Of a stretch of DNA of 64,000 nucleotides, positions 23,684 to 32,216 are shown piece after piece. Under the pieces are notes generated by a model, which saw only the letters and a list, made by a program, of their open reading frames with translations, was not told where the DNA came from and did not search any database. This stretch comes from Actinobacteria bacterium OV320. GTDB taxonomy: Bacteria > Actinomycetota > Actinomycetes > Streptomycetales > Streptomycetaceae. The translations under genes were made by a program, and so were the position numbers. The DNA lies in the NCBI GenBank assembly GCA_001298545.1, contig LJCX01000026.1:620001-684000 (forward strand). The letters are read 5' to 3'. The first letter of the stretch is position 1; each line of letters begins with the position of its first letter.

Positions 23684-25915
23684 ATGGCGGAGAGTAGGGT
23701 GATCCAGGGCCGGTACCGGCTGCTGGACCGGATCGGGCGCGGTGGCATGGGCGAGGTGTGGCGGGCCCGTGACGAGTCCCTCGGCCGACAGGTGGCAGTG
23801 AAGTGCCTCAAACCGATCGCCGCGCACCACGATCCGGCGTCCGCACGCGTCCTGCGGGAACGCTTCCGGCGTGAGGGCCGCGTCGCGGCCGCGCTCCAGC
23901 ACCGCGGGGTGACGGTCGTCCACGACTTCGGCGACAGCGACGGTGTCCTCTTCCTGGTCATGGAGTTGCTCGACGGCAGCAACCTGTGCCAGTTGCTCGA
24001 CGACAACGAGCGCCGGCCGCTGCCCGTCGCCGACATCGTGGAGGTCGCCGACCAGGTCGCGGCGGCCCTCGCCTACACGCACCGGCAGGGCGTGGTGCAC
24101 CGCGATCTGAAGCCCGCGAACATCGTGCGGCTCGCCGACGGCACGGTGAAGATCTGCGACTTCGGCATCGCCCGCCTCGGCCACGACATCGGCTTCACCT
24201 CCCGTCTCACCGGCACCGGCATAGCCATGGGCACCCCGCACTACATGTCGCCGGAGCAGATCGGCGGGGAGGAGGTCGACCAGCGCAGCGACCTCTACTC
24301 GCTGGGCTGTGTGCTGTACGAGATCGCCACCGGGGCCCCGCCGTTCGACCTGGACGACCCGTGGGCGATCCTCGTCGGCCACCGGGACACCCCGCCCCGG
24401 CCGCCGTGCGAACTCCGCCCCGACCTGCCCGACCACCTCGACCGGATCATCCTGGACCTGCTGGCGAAACGGCCCGACCAGCGCCCCCAGGACGCCCGTG
24501 AGATCGTCCGGCGCATCGCCGCCGGCCGCACCGCACCGGCGTACGTCCCGACCCTGGTGACGCCCCGGCCCGAGCTGCGGCCGTCCGGGCCCGCCGGCCG
24601 CGAGCCGCGGCTGCCGTCCTGGACGCAGGGCATGACGACCGGTCACAAGGCCACCGGCGCCGCACTGCGGGTCCCGCCGCCGGACGCGGGGGCGGCCCTG
24701 ACCGGCGAGTGGATCCCCCGGCCGGCGCTCGGCGCGGTCCCCGCCCCGCCGGCCCCGGACACGCCGTCCCCGCAGGCGCTCACCGCGCTCGCCGGACGGC
24801 ACGGCGCGGGCCTCAGCCTGGGGCGGCTCGGCCGTTGGGCGGAGGCCGGGGAGGTGCACCGGGCCGTCGCCGCCGAACGCGCGCACCTGCTCGGCGCGGA
24901 CCACCCCGAGACGCTCGCCAGCCGCTACGAGGTCGCCTTCACCCTGAGCCGCACCGGCCGCGCCGCCGACGCGCTGCGCGAGTACCAGCAGGTGGCCGCC
25001 GCCCGTACCCGGGTGCTCGGCGCCGACCACGCCGACACGCTCGCCACCCGGCAGGAGATGGCCTACGTGCTCGGACGCCTGGGCCGGCACTTCGACGCCC
25101 ACCAGGTGTACGCCTCGGTTCTCGCCGCCCGGGTGCGCACGGCGGGCCCCGACCACCCCGACACGCTGCGCTGCCGCCACAACCTCGCCTTCAACCTCAG
25201 CAGGCTCGGCCGGCTGGAGGAGTCCTACCGGATGGCGAGCGAGGTGGCCGTCGCCCGCGCCCGCGTCCTGGGACCCGCCCATCCGGACACCCTGGTCACT
25301 CGCTACGAAGTCGCCTACGCACTGGGTCAGTTGGGCCGCTGGCCGGACGCCCTCCAGACCTACCGCGAGGTCGCCGCGGCCCGCGCGCAGGCCCTCGGCG
25401 CCGACCACCCAGACACCCTCGCCGCCCGCTACGAGACCGGCATCAGCCTGGGCCGCCTCGGCCGCAGCGCGGAGGCGCTGCAGCTCTACCGCGACCTCGT
25501 GGACGACCGCACCCGCATCCACGGCCCGGCGCATCCCGAGACCCTGCGGGCCCGCCACGGTCTCGGCGTCAACCTCGGCCGGCTGGGCCGCTGGGAGGAG
25601 GCCCTCGCCGAGTCCCGGGACGTGTGCGCCATCCGGGAGCGCGTGCTCGGCGCCGACCACCCGGACACGCTGGTCAGCCGCCGCGAGGTCGCCGTCGGCC
25701 TGGGCTGGCTGGGCCGCTGGACCGACGCCCTGACCGAGTACCGGCGGGTGGCCGCGGCCCGTGAGCACCTGCTCGGCGCCGATCACCCCGACACCCTCGC
25801 CGCCCGCAACGACGAGGCCCACTGCCTGGAACGGCTCGGCCGGGGCCAGGAGGCGGTCGAGCTGTACCGGAGGGTGGCGGTGCTGCAGCAGCACCGGGTG
25901 GCCGGCGGAGCGTAA
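23684..25915 (+). CDS. Ser/Thr protein kinase fused to tetratricopeptide repeats
   Basis: A 743-residue protein. The kinase domain occupies about residues 10-280: glycine loop I-G-R-G-G-M-G-E-V-W, Lys40 in V-A-V-K, H-R-D-L-K-P-A-N, D-F-G and S-P-E-Q. A proline-rich linker follows. From about residue 390 eight units of some 42 residues begin with G-A/P-D/A-H-P-D/E-T-L and continue L-G-R-L-G-R, the TPR variant seen in NB-ARC/TPR proteins. There is no TM segment, unlike PknB. ATG 23684 is chosen because the kinase fold begins right after it. The repeats probably bind partner proteins. Confidence 0.9.
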   Translation: MAESRVIQGRYRLLDRIGRGGMGEVWRARDESLGRQVAVKCLKPIAAHHDPASARVLRERFRREGRVAAALQHRGVTVVHDFGDSDGVLFLVMELLDGSNLCQLLDDNERRPLPVADIVEVADQVAAALAYTHRQGVVHRDLKPANIVRLADGTVKICDFGIARLGHDIGFTSRLTGTGIAMGTPHYMSPEQIGGEEVDQRSDLYSLGCVLYEIATGAPPFDLDDPWAILVGHRDTPPRPPCELRPDLPDHLDRIILDLLAKRPDQRPQDAREIVRRIAAGRTAPAYVPTLVTPRPELRPSGPAGREPRLPSWTQGMTTGHKATGAALRVPPPDAGAALTGEWIPRPALGAVPAPPAPDTPSPQALTALAGRHGAGLSLGRLGRWAEAGEVHRAVAAERAHLLGADHPETLASRYEVAFTLSRTGRAADALREYQQVAAARTRVLGADHADTLATRQEMAYVLGRLGRHFDAHQVYASVLAARVRTAGPDHPDTLRCRHNLAFNLSRLGRLEESYRMASEVAVARARVLGPAHPDTLVTRYEVAYALGQLGRWPDALQTYREVAAARAQALGADHPDTLAARYETGISLGRLGRSAEALQLYRDLVDDRTRIHGPAHPETLRARHGLGVNLGRLGRWEEALAESRDVCAIRERVLGADHPDTLVSRREVAVGLGWLGRWTDALTEYRRVAAAREHLLGADHPDTLAARNDEAHCLERLGRGQEAVELYRRVAVLQQHRVAGGA

Positions 25916-25969
25916 GCCCTCACCCCCGCACCCCTGGCCGACCTTGATCGGCTCGTGTTACGAAGAACC

Positions 25970-27577
25970 ATGCCTGAACACGAGGGACACCAGGGACGCA
26001 CGGGACACGCGGATCACCGGGGACACCGCGCCTACGACGCCGTGATCGTCGGCGGCGGCCACAACGGCCTGGTCGCCGCCGCCTATCTGGCCCGGGCCGG
26101 CCGGTCCGTGCTGGTGCTGGAACGGCTCGACCACACCGGCGGCGCCGCCGTCTCCACCCGTCCGTTCACCGGCGTGGACGCCCGGCTGTCCCGCTACTCG
26201 TACCTGGTCAGCCTGCTGCCGCGGAAGATCGTGCGCGACCTCGGGCTGGACTTCCGTGTCCAGGGCCGCACCATCTCCTCGTACACCCCCGTGGAGCGCG
26301 GCGGGCGGCCCACCGGACTGCTCGTCGGCGGCGGCGAGGAGCGCACCCGGGAGGCGTTCGCACGGCTGACCGGCGGCGAGCGCGAGTACGCGGCCTGGGA
26401 GCGCTTCTACGGCATGACCGGGCGCCTCGCCCGGCGGGTCTTCCCCACCCTCACCGAACCGCTGCCCACCCGGGACGAACTGCGCCGCCGTGTCGACGAC
26501 GAGGAGGCCTGGCGGACCCTGTTCGAGGAGCCCGTCGGCGTCGCCGTCGAGGAGCGCTTCACGGACGACCTGGTGCGGGGTGTGGTCCTGACCGACGCCC
26601 TCATCGGGACCTTCGCCGACGCCCACGACCCCTCCCTGAAGCAGAACCGCTGCTTCCTCTACCACGTGATCGGCGGCGGCACCGGCGCCTGGGACGTACC
26701 GGTGGGCGGGATGGGCGCGCTGACCGACGCCCTCGCCACCGCCGCCCGGGAGGCGGGCGCCGTCCTGGCCACCGGGCACGAGGCCGTACGGATCGACACG
26801 GACGGCCGTACGGCGGAGGTCACCTACCGCACCGCCGACGGCGAGGGCGTCGCCACCGCCCGGCACGTCCTGGTGAACGCCTCCCCGCAGGCACTCGCGG
26901 CCCTCACCGGCGACGCGCCGCCCACCCCCGCCGAGGGCGCCCAGCTCAAGGTGAACATGCTGCTCGAGCGCCTGCCCAGGCTGCGGGACAGCTCCGTCGA
27001 CCCGCGCGAGGCGTTCGCCGGCACCTTCCACATCGCCGAGGGCTATCAGCAGCTGGCCACCGCCCACGCCCAGGCGGCCGCCGGTGAACTGCCCGCCGCC
27101 CCGCCCTCGGAGATCTACTGCCACTCCCTGACCGACCCCACCATCCTCGGGCCGGACCTCGTGGCGCGGGGCTACCAGACGCTGACGCTGTTCGGTCTGC
27201 ACACCCCCGCCCGGCTCTTCGAGCGGGACAACGACGCCGTGCGCGAGGAGCTCCTGAGGACGACCCTCGCCCAGCTCGACGCCCATCTCGCCGAGCCCCT
27301 CGCCGACTGCCTGGCCACGGACGCCGACGGCCGCCCCTGCATCGAGGCGCGGACCCCGCTGGACCTGGAACGCGACCTCGGGCTGCCCGGCGGCAACATC
27401 TTCCACCGCGACCTGGCCTGGCCGTACGCCCAGGAGGGCGCCGGCCGCTGGGGCGTGGAGACCCGGCACGCCAACGTGCTGCTGTGCGGCGCGGGCGCGG
27501 TGCGCGGGGGAGGGGTCAGCGGGGTGCCGGGACACAACGCGGCGATGGCGGTCCTGGAGGCGCCGGCCGCCGGCTGA
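25970..27577 (+). CDS. FAD-dependent phytoene-dehydrogenase-like oxidoreductase
   Basis: A 535-residue flavoprotein with the N-terminal dinucleotide motif V-I-V-G-G-G-H-N-G-L-V-A-A near residue 25, then L-E-R and G-G-A-A-V-S-T. The C-terminus has L-C-G-A-G-A-V-R-G-G-G-V-S-G-V-P-G-H-N-A-A. It belongs to the NAD(P)/FAD oxidoreductase group with phytoene desaturases and PYROXD2; no other carotenoid gene is nearby, so a carotenoid role is not supported. ATG 25970 lacks a good ribosome site; GTG 25955 in frame is possible. Confidence 0.82.
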   Translation: MPEHEGHQGRTGHADHRGHRAYDAVIVGGGHNGLVAAAYLARAGRSVLVLERLDHTGGAAVSTRPFTGVDARLSRYSYLVSLLPRKIVRDLGLDFRVQGRTISSYTPVERGGRPTGLLVGGGEERTREAFARLTGGEREYAAWERFYGMTGRLARRVFPTLTEPLPTRDELRRRVDDEEAWRTLFEEPVGVAVEERFTDDLVRGVVLTDALIGTFADAHDPSLKQNRCFLYHVIGGGTGAWDVPVGGMGALTDALATAAREAGAVLATGHEAVRIDTDGRTAEVTYRTADGEGVATARHVLVNASPQALAALTGDAPPTPAEGAQLKVNMLLERLPRLRDSSVDPREAFAGTFHIAEGYQQLATAHAQAAAGELPAAPPSEIYCHSLTDPTILGPDLVARGYQTLTLFGLHTPARLFERDNDAVREELLRTTLAQLDAHLAEPLADCLATDADGRPCIEARTPLDLERDLGLPGGNIFHRDLAWPYAQEGAGRWGVETRHANVLLCGAGAVRGGGVSGVPGHNAAMAVLEAPAAG

Positions 27578-27616
27578 ACGGCCCCGGGATCAGGCCCCGG
27601 GATGAGGCCCCCGGGA

Positions 27617-28417
27617 TCAGGCCCGCATGCCCCCGTCGACCCGCAGGACCGTGCCCGTGACGTAGGACGCCCGGTCGCTCAGCAGCCAGGCCGCGGCCTG
27701 GGCGATCTCGTCCGGGTCGGCGGCGCGGCCCAGCGGGGTGAGCGCGTTGAGGTGGCCGACGATTCCCGGGGTGTCCGCCTCCCAGGCGTCGATCATCTCC
27801 GTCAGCGTCGTACCGGGCGCGATGGCGTTGACGCGGATGCCCTCGGGGCCGTAGGTGGCGGCGGCCGACGCGGTCAGGCTGTTCAGCGCCCGCTTCGCCG
27901 CGCCGTACACGGGCAGGGCCGGGTTGGCCATCAGACTGCCGACGCTGGAGGTGTTGACGACGGCGCCGGTCCCGGAGGTGGCGCGGATCGCGGCGATCTG
28001 CGCCTTCATCGCCAGCCAGGGCCCCTTGAGGTTGACCGCGAGGACATGGTCGAAGTCGGTCTCCGCCAGTCCGTCCAGCGGGCCGGGCGGCTGGATGGTC
28101 GCCGCGTTGTTGAAGGCCACGTCGAGCCTGCCGTACAGCTCGACGGTCCGGTCGACGGCGGCCCGGACGCTCGCCGGTTCGGCCAGGTCGCAGCGCACGT
28201 ACTCCGCGGTGCCGCCGGCCGCCCGGATCTCCTCGGTCACGGCCTTGAGCTGGCTCTCCGTGCGGGCCGCGAGGAGCACCCGGGCGCCTTCCCGGGCGAA
28301 CAGCCGTGCCGCGGCGGCGCCGATGCCTCGACCGGCGCCGCTGACGAAGGCGACCTTGTCGGCGAGCAGGCCCGCGGCCGGGTGGGACGGGACGGTGGTC
28401 GTTGTGTCGTGGTTCAT
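27617..28417 (-). CDS. Short-chain dehydrogenase/reductase
   Basis: A 266-residue classical SDR with S-G-A-G-R-G-I-G near residue 29, N-N-A-A, catalytic Ser in V-V-N-T-S-S-V, and Y-G-A-A-K-R, which is the Y-x-x-x-K pair. It is divergent from the MmyB-type regulator at 28505, with a strong inverted repeat between them. That arrangement usually means the regulator controls the SDR. Substrate is unknown. Confidence 0.88.
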   Translation of the reverse strand: MNHDTTTTVPSHPAAGLLADKVAFVSGAGRGIGAAAARLFAREGARVLLAARTESQLKAVTEEIRAAGGTAEYVRCDLAEPASVRAAVDRTVELYGRLDVAFNNAATIQPPGPLDGLAETDFDHVLAVNLKGPWLAMKAQIAAIRATSGTGAVVNTSSVGSLMANPALPVYGAAKRALNSLTASAAATYGPEGIRVNAIAPGTTLTEMIDAWEADTPGIVGHLNALTPLGRAADPDEIAQAAAWLLSDRASYVTGTVLRVDGGMRA

Positions 28418-28445
28418 GCCGACGAGCCTGCGCCCGGCCGCGCCG

Positions 28446-28476
28446 CCCAGCCAGGCACAGCCGGTACCTGGCTGGG
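28446..28476. promoter_or_regulatory. Inverted-repeat operator between SDR and MmyB-type regulator
   Basis: Perfect 10-base arms CCCAGCCAGG (28446-28455) and CCTGGCTGGG (28467-28476) flank an 11-base spacer. It lies 29 bases from each start codon and is the natural binding site for the adjacent regulator. Confidence 0.7.
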
Positions 28477-28504
28477 CGCACGGCGGTCCGCGCACACTGG
28501 GGGC

Positions 28505-29356
28505 GTGGACCGACGAGAACTGGCCGACTTCCTGCGCGGCCGACGCGAGCGCATCACCCCTGCCGACGCGGGGCTGCCCGCCGGGTCGCGCCGACGCACC
28601 CCCGGGCTGCGCCGCGAGGAGGTGGCCCAGCTGGCGTTCATCTCGACCGAGTACTACACCCGCCTGGAGCAGGCCCGCGCCCCGCACCCGTCCCGCGAGG
28701 TGCTGGCCCAGATCGCCCGCGCCCTGCGGCTGTCGGACGCCGAGCGCGACCACCTCCACCACCTCGCGGGCACACCGCCCGGCCCCCCGCCCGGCCCCTC
28801 GCGCGAGGTGCGGCAGAGCATCGTCGACCTGCTGCACCGGCTGCCGCAGGCCGCGGCGATCGTCTTGTCGGCGGCCTACGAGGTCATCGCGTGGAACGAT
28901 CCGGTCGCCGCCCTGCTGGAGGACTTCTCCGCCCTGCCGCGGCGCGACCGCAACCTCGTCCGGCGGGCCTTCCTGGAGCCCCGGCGCGACGGTACGAGGC
29001 TGTACAGCGTGTCCGACGCCGACGAGTTCGCCCGGACCGCGGCCCAGCACCTGCGCGGCGCCGCCGGCCGCTACCCGGGCGACCCCGAACTGACCGCGCT
29101 GATCGACGAACTCCTCACCGGCAGCGCCGAGTTCGCCGAGCTGTGGGCGGCCCACGAGGTGACCGCGCGGCCCACCCTGTGCAAGACCTTCGACCACCCC
29201 CTCGTCGGTCTCGTTACCGTGAACTGCGATGTCCTGGACATCACCGACCGCGACCAGCGGGTGGTCATCTACACGGCCGCCCCGGGCTCGCCGTCCGAGG
29301 AGGCGCTGCGGCTGCTCTCGGTCGTGGGCACCCAGCGGATGAACGTGCCCGGCTGA
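28505..29356 (+). CDS. XRE/MmyB-type transcriptional regulator
   Basis: A 283-residue regulator. The N-terminal helix-turn-helix carries the hallmark R-R-T-P-G-L-R-R-E-E-V-A-Q-L-A and Y-Y-T-R-L-E-Q-A-R, and the C-terminal MmyB-like ligand-binding domain contains V-I-A-W-N-D-P-V. GTG 28505 is chosen because the family begins a few residues before L-A-D-F-L-R-x-R-R. It is divergent from an SDR gene, the standard pairing for this family in Streptomyces. Confidence 0.9.
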   Translation: MDRRELADFLRGRRERITPADAGLPAGSRRRTPGLRREEVAQLAFISTEYYTRLEQARAPHPSREVLAQIARALRLSDAERDHLHHLAGTPPGPPPGPSREVRQSIVDLLHRLPQAAAIVLSAAYEVIAWNDPVAALLEDFSALPRRDRNLVRRAFLEPRRDGTRLYSVSDADEFARTAAQHLRGAAGRYPGDPELTALIDELLTGSAEFAELWAAHEVTARPTLCKTFDHPLVGLVTVNCDVLDITDRDQRVVIYTAAPGSPSEEALRLLSVVGTQRMNVPG

Positions 29357-29366
29357 CGACAGCAAA

Positions 29367-29383
29367 TCTGACGGAGTATCAGA
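29367..29383. promoter_or_regulatory. TCTGAC-type operator (copy 1)
   Basis: TCTGAC-GGAGT-ATCAGA is a near-perfect dyad 43 bases before the nitronate monooxygenase start. Flanking A-tracts also match the copy at 39387-39403. Shape and size suit a TetR-family regulator; none is encoded in the window. Confidence 0.65.
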
Positions 29384-29425
29384 AAGAGGCTTCCGTCGTC
29401 GCACGGGCTGCGGCATCCTGCGCCC

Positions 29426-30535
29426 ATGCAGACGGAGCTGAGCAATCAACTGGGAGTCGAGCACGCCGTCTTCGGCTTCACGCCGTTCCCCGCCGTCGCC
29501 GCCGCCGTCAGCCGCGCCGGCGGCTTCGGCGTGCTCGGCGCGGTCCGCTACACCGCGCCCGACGACCTCAAACGCGACCTCGACTGGATCGAGGCGCATG
29601 TCGACGGCAAGCCGTACGGCCTCGACGTCGTCATGCCCGCGAAGAAGGTCGAAGGCGTCACGGAGGCGGACGTCGAAGCGATGATCCCCGCGGCGCACCG
29701 GCAGTTCGTGCAGGAGACCCTCGCCAAGTACGGGGTGCCCGAGCTGGCCGAGGGCGAGGCGTCCGGATGGCGGATCACCGGCTGGATGGAACAGGTCGCC
29801 CGCGGCCAGCTCGACGTCGCCTTCGACTACCCGATCCGGCTGCTGGCCAACGCCCTCGGCTCCCCGCCCGCCGACATCGTCGCCCGCGCCCACGAGCAGG
29901 GCGTGCTCGTCGCCGCCCTGGCCGGCAGCGCCCGGCACGCCCGCAAACACCAGGAGGGCGGCATCGACATCGTCGTCGCCCAGGGCTACGAGGCGGGCGG
30001 TCACACCGGCGAGATCGCCTCCATGGTGCTCACCCCCGAGGTCGTCGAGGCCGTCGACCCGCTGCCGGTCCTCGCCGCCGGCGGCATCGGCAGCGGACAG
30101 CAGATCGCCGCCGCCCTCGCGCTGGGCGCCCAGGGCGTCTGGCTCGGATCGGTCTGGCTGACCACCGCCGAGGCCGATCTGCATTCCTCCGCGCTCACCC
30201 GCAAACTCCTCGCGGCCGGCTCCGGCGACACGGTCCGCTCCCGCGCCCTCACCGGGAAACCCGCCCGCCAGCTGCGTACCGAGTGGACCGACGCCTGGGA
30301 CGCCGCCGACGGGCCCGGCACCCTTCCCATGCCGCTCCAGGGCCTGCTCGTCGCCGAGGCCGTCTCGCGCATCCAGAAGTACGAGATCGACCCCCTGCTC
30401 GGCACGCCCGTCGGCCAGATCGTCGGCCGGATGAACGACGTCCGCAGTGTCCAGGCCGTCTTCGACGACCTCACCCGCGGCTTCGAACGGGCCGTGGACC
30501 GCGTCAACCGCATCGCCGGAAGGAGCGGCACATGA
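29426..30535 (+). CDS. Nitronate monooxygenase / NPD-family FMN oxidoreductase
   Basis: A 369-residue TIM-barrel flavoprotein of the 2-nitropropane dioxygenase family. It has G-G-F-G-V-L-G near residue 32, Q-G-Y-E-A-G-G-H-T-G near residue 190, and L-A-A-G-G-I-G-S-G-Q for phosphate binding. Family members oxidise nitronates or reduce enoyl groups with FMN. Its TGA overlaps the ATG of the acyl-CoA ligase downstream, so the two act in one operon controlled by the operator at 29367-29383. A role in acid or lipid catabolism is more likely here than nitroalkane detoxification. Confidence 0.87.
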   Translation: MQTELSNQLGVEHAVFGFTPFPAVAAAVSRAGGFGVLGAVRYTAPDDLKRDLDWIEAHVDGKPYGLDVVMPAKKVEGVTEADVEAMIPAAHRQFVQETLAKYGVPELAEGEASGWRITGWMEQVARGQLDVAFDYPIRLLANALGSPPADIVARAHEQGVLVAALAGSARHARKHQEGGIDIVVAQGYEAGGHTGEIASMVLTPEVVEAVDPLPVLAAGGIGSGQQIAAALALGAQGVWLGSVWLTTAEADLHSSALTRKLLAAGSGDTVRSRALTGKPARQLRTEWTDAWDAADGPGTLPMPLQGLLVAEAVSRIQKYEIDPLLGTPVGQIVGRMNDVRSVQAVFDDLTRGFERAVDRVNRIAGRSGT

Positions 30536-32085
30536 CCAGCACACCCCCCGCGGGCTTCTGGGCCCAGGCGGCCCAGGACCCCGACCGCACGGTCCTGATC
30601 GCGCCGGACGGAGAGAAGTGGAGCGCCGGACGTCTGCACGCCGCCGCCAACCGGCTCGTGCACGGACTGCGCGCCGCCGGACTGGAGCGCGGCGACGCCT
30701 TCGCCGTCGTCCTGCCCAACTCGGCCGAGTTCTTCACCGCCCATCTCGCCGCCACCCAGGCCGGCTTCTACCTCGTCCCCGTCAATCACCACCTGGTGGG
30801 ACCCGAGATCGCCTGGATCGTCGCCGACTCCGGCGCCAAGGTCCTCCTCGCCCACGAGCGGTTCGCCGACCAGGCGCGCCGGGCCGCCGACGAGGCCGCT
30901 CTCCCCGCCACCCACCGCTACGCCGTCGGCGCGGTCGAGGGCTTCCGGCCGTACGCCGAACTCCTCGACGGACAACCGGAGTCGCCGCCCGCCGACCGCA
31001 CCCTCGGCTGGGTCATGAACTACACCTCGGGCACGACGGGCCGCCCGCGCGGCATCCGGCGCCCGCTGCCCGGCAAGCCGCCCGAGGAGGCCTACCTCGG
31101 CGGATTCCTCGGCATCTTCGGCGTCCGGCCGTTCGACGACAACGTGCATCTCGTCTGTTCGCCGCTCTACCACACGGCGGTGCTCCAGTTCGCGGGCGCG
31201 TCCCTGCACATCGGCCACCCACTGGTCCTGATGGACAAGTGGACGCCCGAGGCGATGCTCCGTCTCATCGACACCCACAGGTGCACCCACACCCATATGG
31301 TCCCGACCCAGTTCCACCGTCTGCTGGCCCTCCCGGCGGACGTCCGGGCGCGTTACGACGTGTCGTCCATGCGGCACGCCATCCACGGTGCCGCGCCCTG
31401 CCCCGACCATGTGAAGCGGGCGATGATCGACTGGTGGGGCACCTGCGTGGAGGAGTACTACGCGGCCAGCGAGGGCGGCGGTGCCTTCGCCACGGCCGAG
31501 GACTGGCTGAAGAAGCCCGGCACGGTCGGCAAGGCCTGGCCCATCAGCGAACTGGCGGTCTTCGACGACGACGGCAACCGTCTGCCGCCCGGCGAACTCG
31601 GCACGGTCTACATGAAGATGGCGACCGGCGGCTTCGCGTACCACAAGGACGCCGACAAGACGCGCAAGAACCGCATCGGCGACTTCTTCACCGTCGGCGA
31701 CCTCGGCGTGCTCGACGAGGAGGGCTACCTCTTCCTCCGCGACCGCAAGATCGACCTGATCATCTCGGGCGGCGTCAACATCTACCCCGCCGAGATCGAG
31801 TCCGCGCTGCTCGCCCACCCCGCCGTCGCGGACGCCGCCGCCTTCGGCATCCCGCACGACGACTGGGGCGAGCAGGTGAAGGCCGTGGTCGAACCGGCCC
31901 CCGGCCACGCACCCGGACCCGGCCTCGCCGCCGCCCTCCTCGACCACTGCGCCGAACGACTGGCCGGCTACAAGCGCCCCAGGAGCATCGACTTCATCAC
32001 CGAGATGCCCCGCGACCCCAACGGCAAGCTCTACAAGCGGCGGCTGCGGGAGCCGTACTGGGAGGGACGGACCCGGCCCGTCTGA
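30532..32085 (+). CDS. AMP-forming acyl-CoA synthetase
   Basis: A 517-residue adenylating enzyme. The P-loop Y-T-S-G-T-T-G-R-P-R-G near residue 161 and E-E-Y-Y-A-A-S-E-G lie in the large domain; G-D-x-G-x-L-D-E-E-G-Y, R-K-I-D-L-I-I-S-G-G-V-N-I-Y-P and the catalytic Lys in N-G-K-L-Y-K-R lie in the small domain. ATG overlaps the upstream stop (ATGA). It should activate a carboxylic acid as acyl-AMP and then acyl-CoA. Chain specificity is not readable. Confidence 0.9.
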   Translation: MTSTPPAGFWAQAAQDPDRTVLIAPDGEKWSAGRLHAAANRLVHGLRAAGLERGDAFAVVLPNSAEFFTAHLAATQAGFYLVPVNHHLVGPEIAWIVADSGAKVLLAHERFADQARRAADEAALPATHRYAVGAVEGFRPYAELLDGQPESPPADRTLGWVMNYTSGTTGRPRGIRRPLPGKPPEEAYLGGFLGIFGVRPFDDNVHLVCSPLYHTAVLQFAGASLHIGHPLVLMDKWTPEAMLRLIDTHRCTHTHMVPTQFHRLLALPADVRARYDVSSMRHAIHGAAPCPDHVKRAMIDWWGTCVEEYYAASEGGGAFATAEDWLKKPGTVGKAWPISELAVFDDDGNRLPPGELGTVYMKMATGGFAYHKDADKTRKNRIGDFFTVGDLGVLDEEGYLFLRDRKIDLIISGGVNIYPAEIESALLAHPAVADAAAFGIPHDDWGEQVKAVVEPAPGHAPGPGLAAALLDHCAERLAGYKRPRSIDFITEMPRDPNGKLYKRRLREPYWEGRTRPV

Positions 32086-32216
32086 GCGGGGCCCGGGCGG
32101 CGTGTGACGCGTGTGGCGCCCCTTCCCCGGAGGAGGCGCCACCACGACGGCCCGGCGGGCATCCCGGGCCGCCGACGACTTGACCCGCCCCGGCCGCCGC
32201 CCGAGGATCATGAGCC

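Noticed and set aside
23495..25894. 799-codon minus-strand ORF with repetitive composition
   Set aside because: Its regular repeats only mirror the TPR units of the sense-strand kinase gene.
25970..27577. Carotenoid biosynthesis gene
   Set aside because: The phytoene-dehydrogenase-like fold is broad and no crtB, crtE or crtY homologue is nearby.
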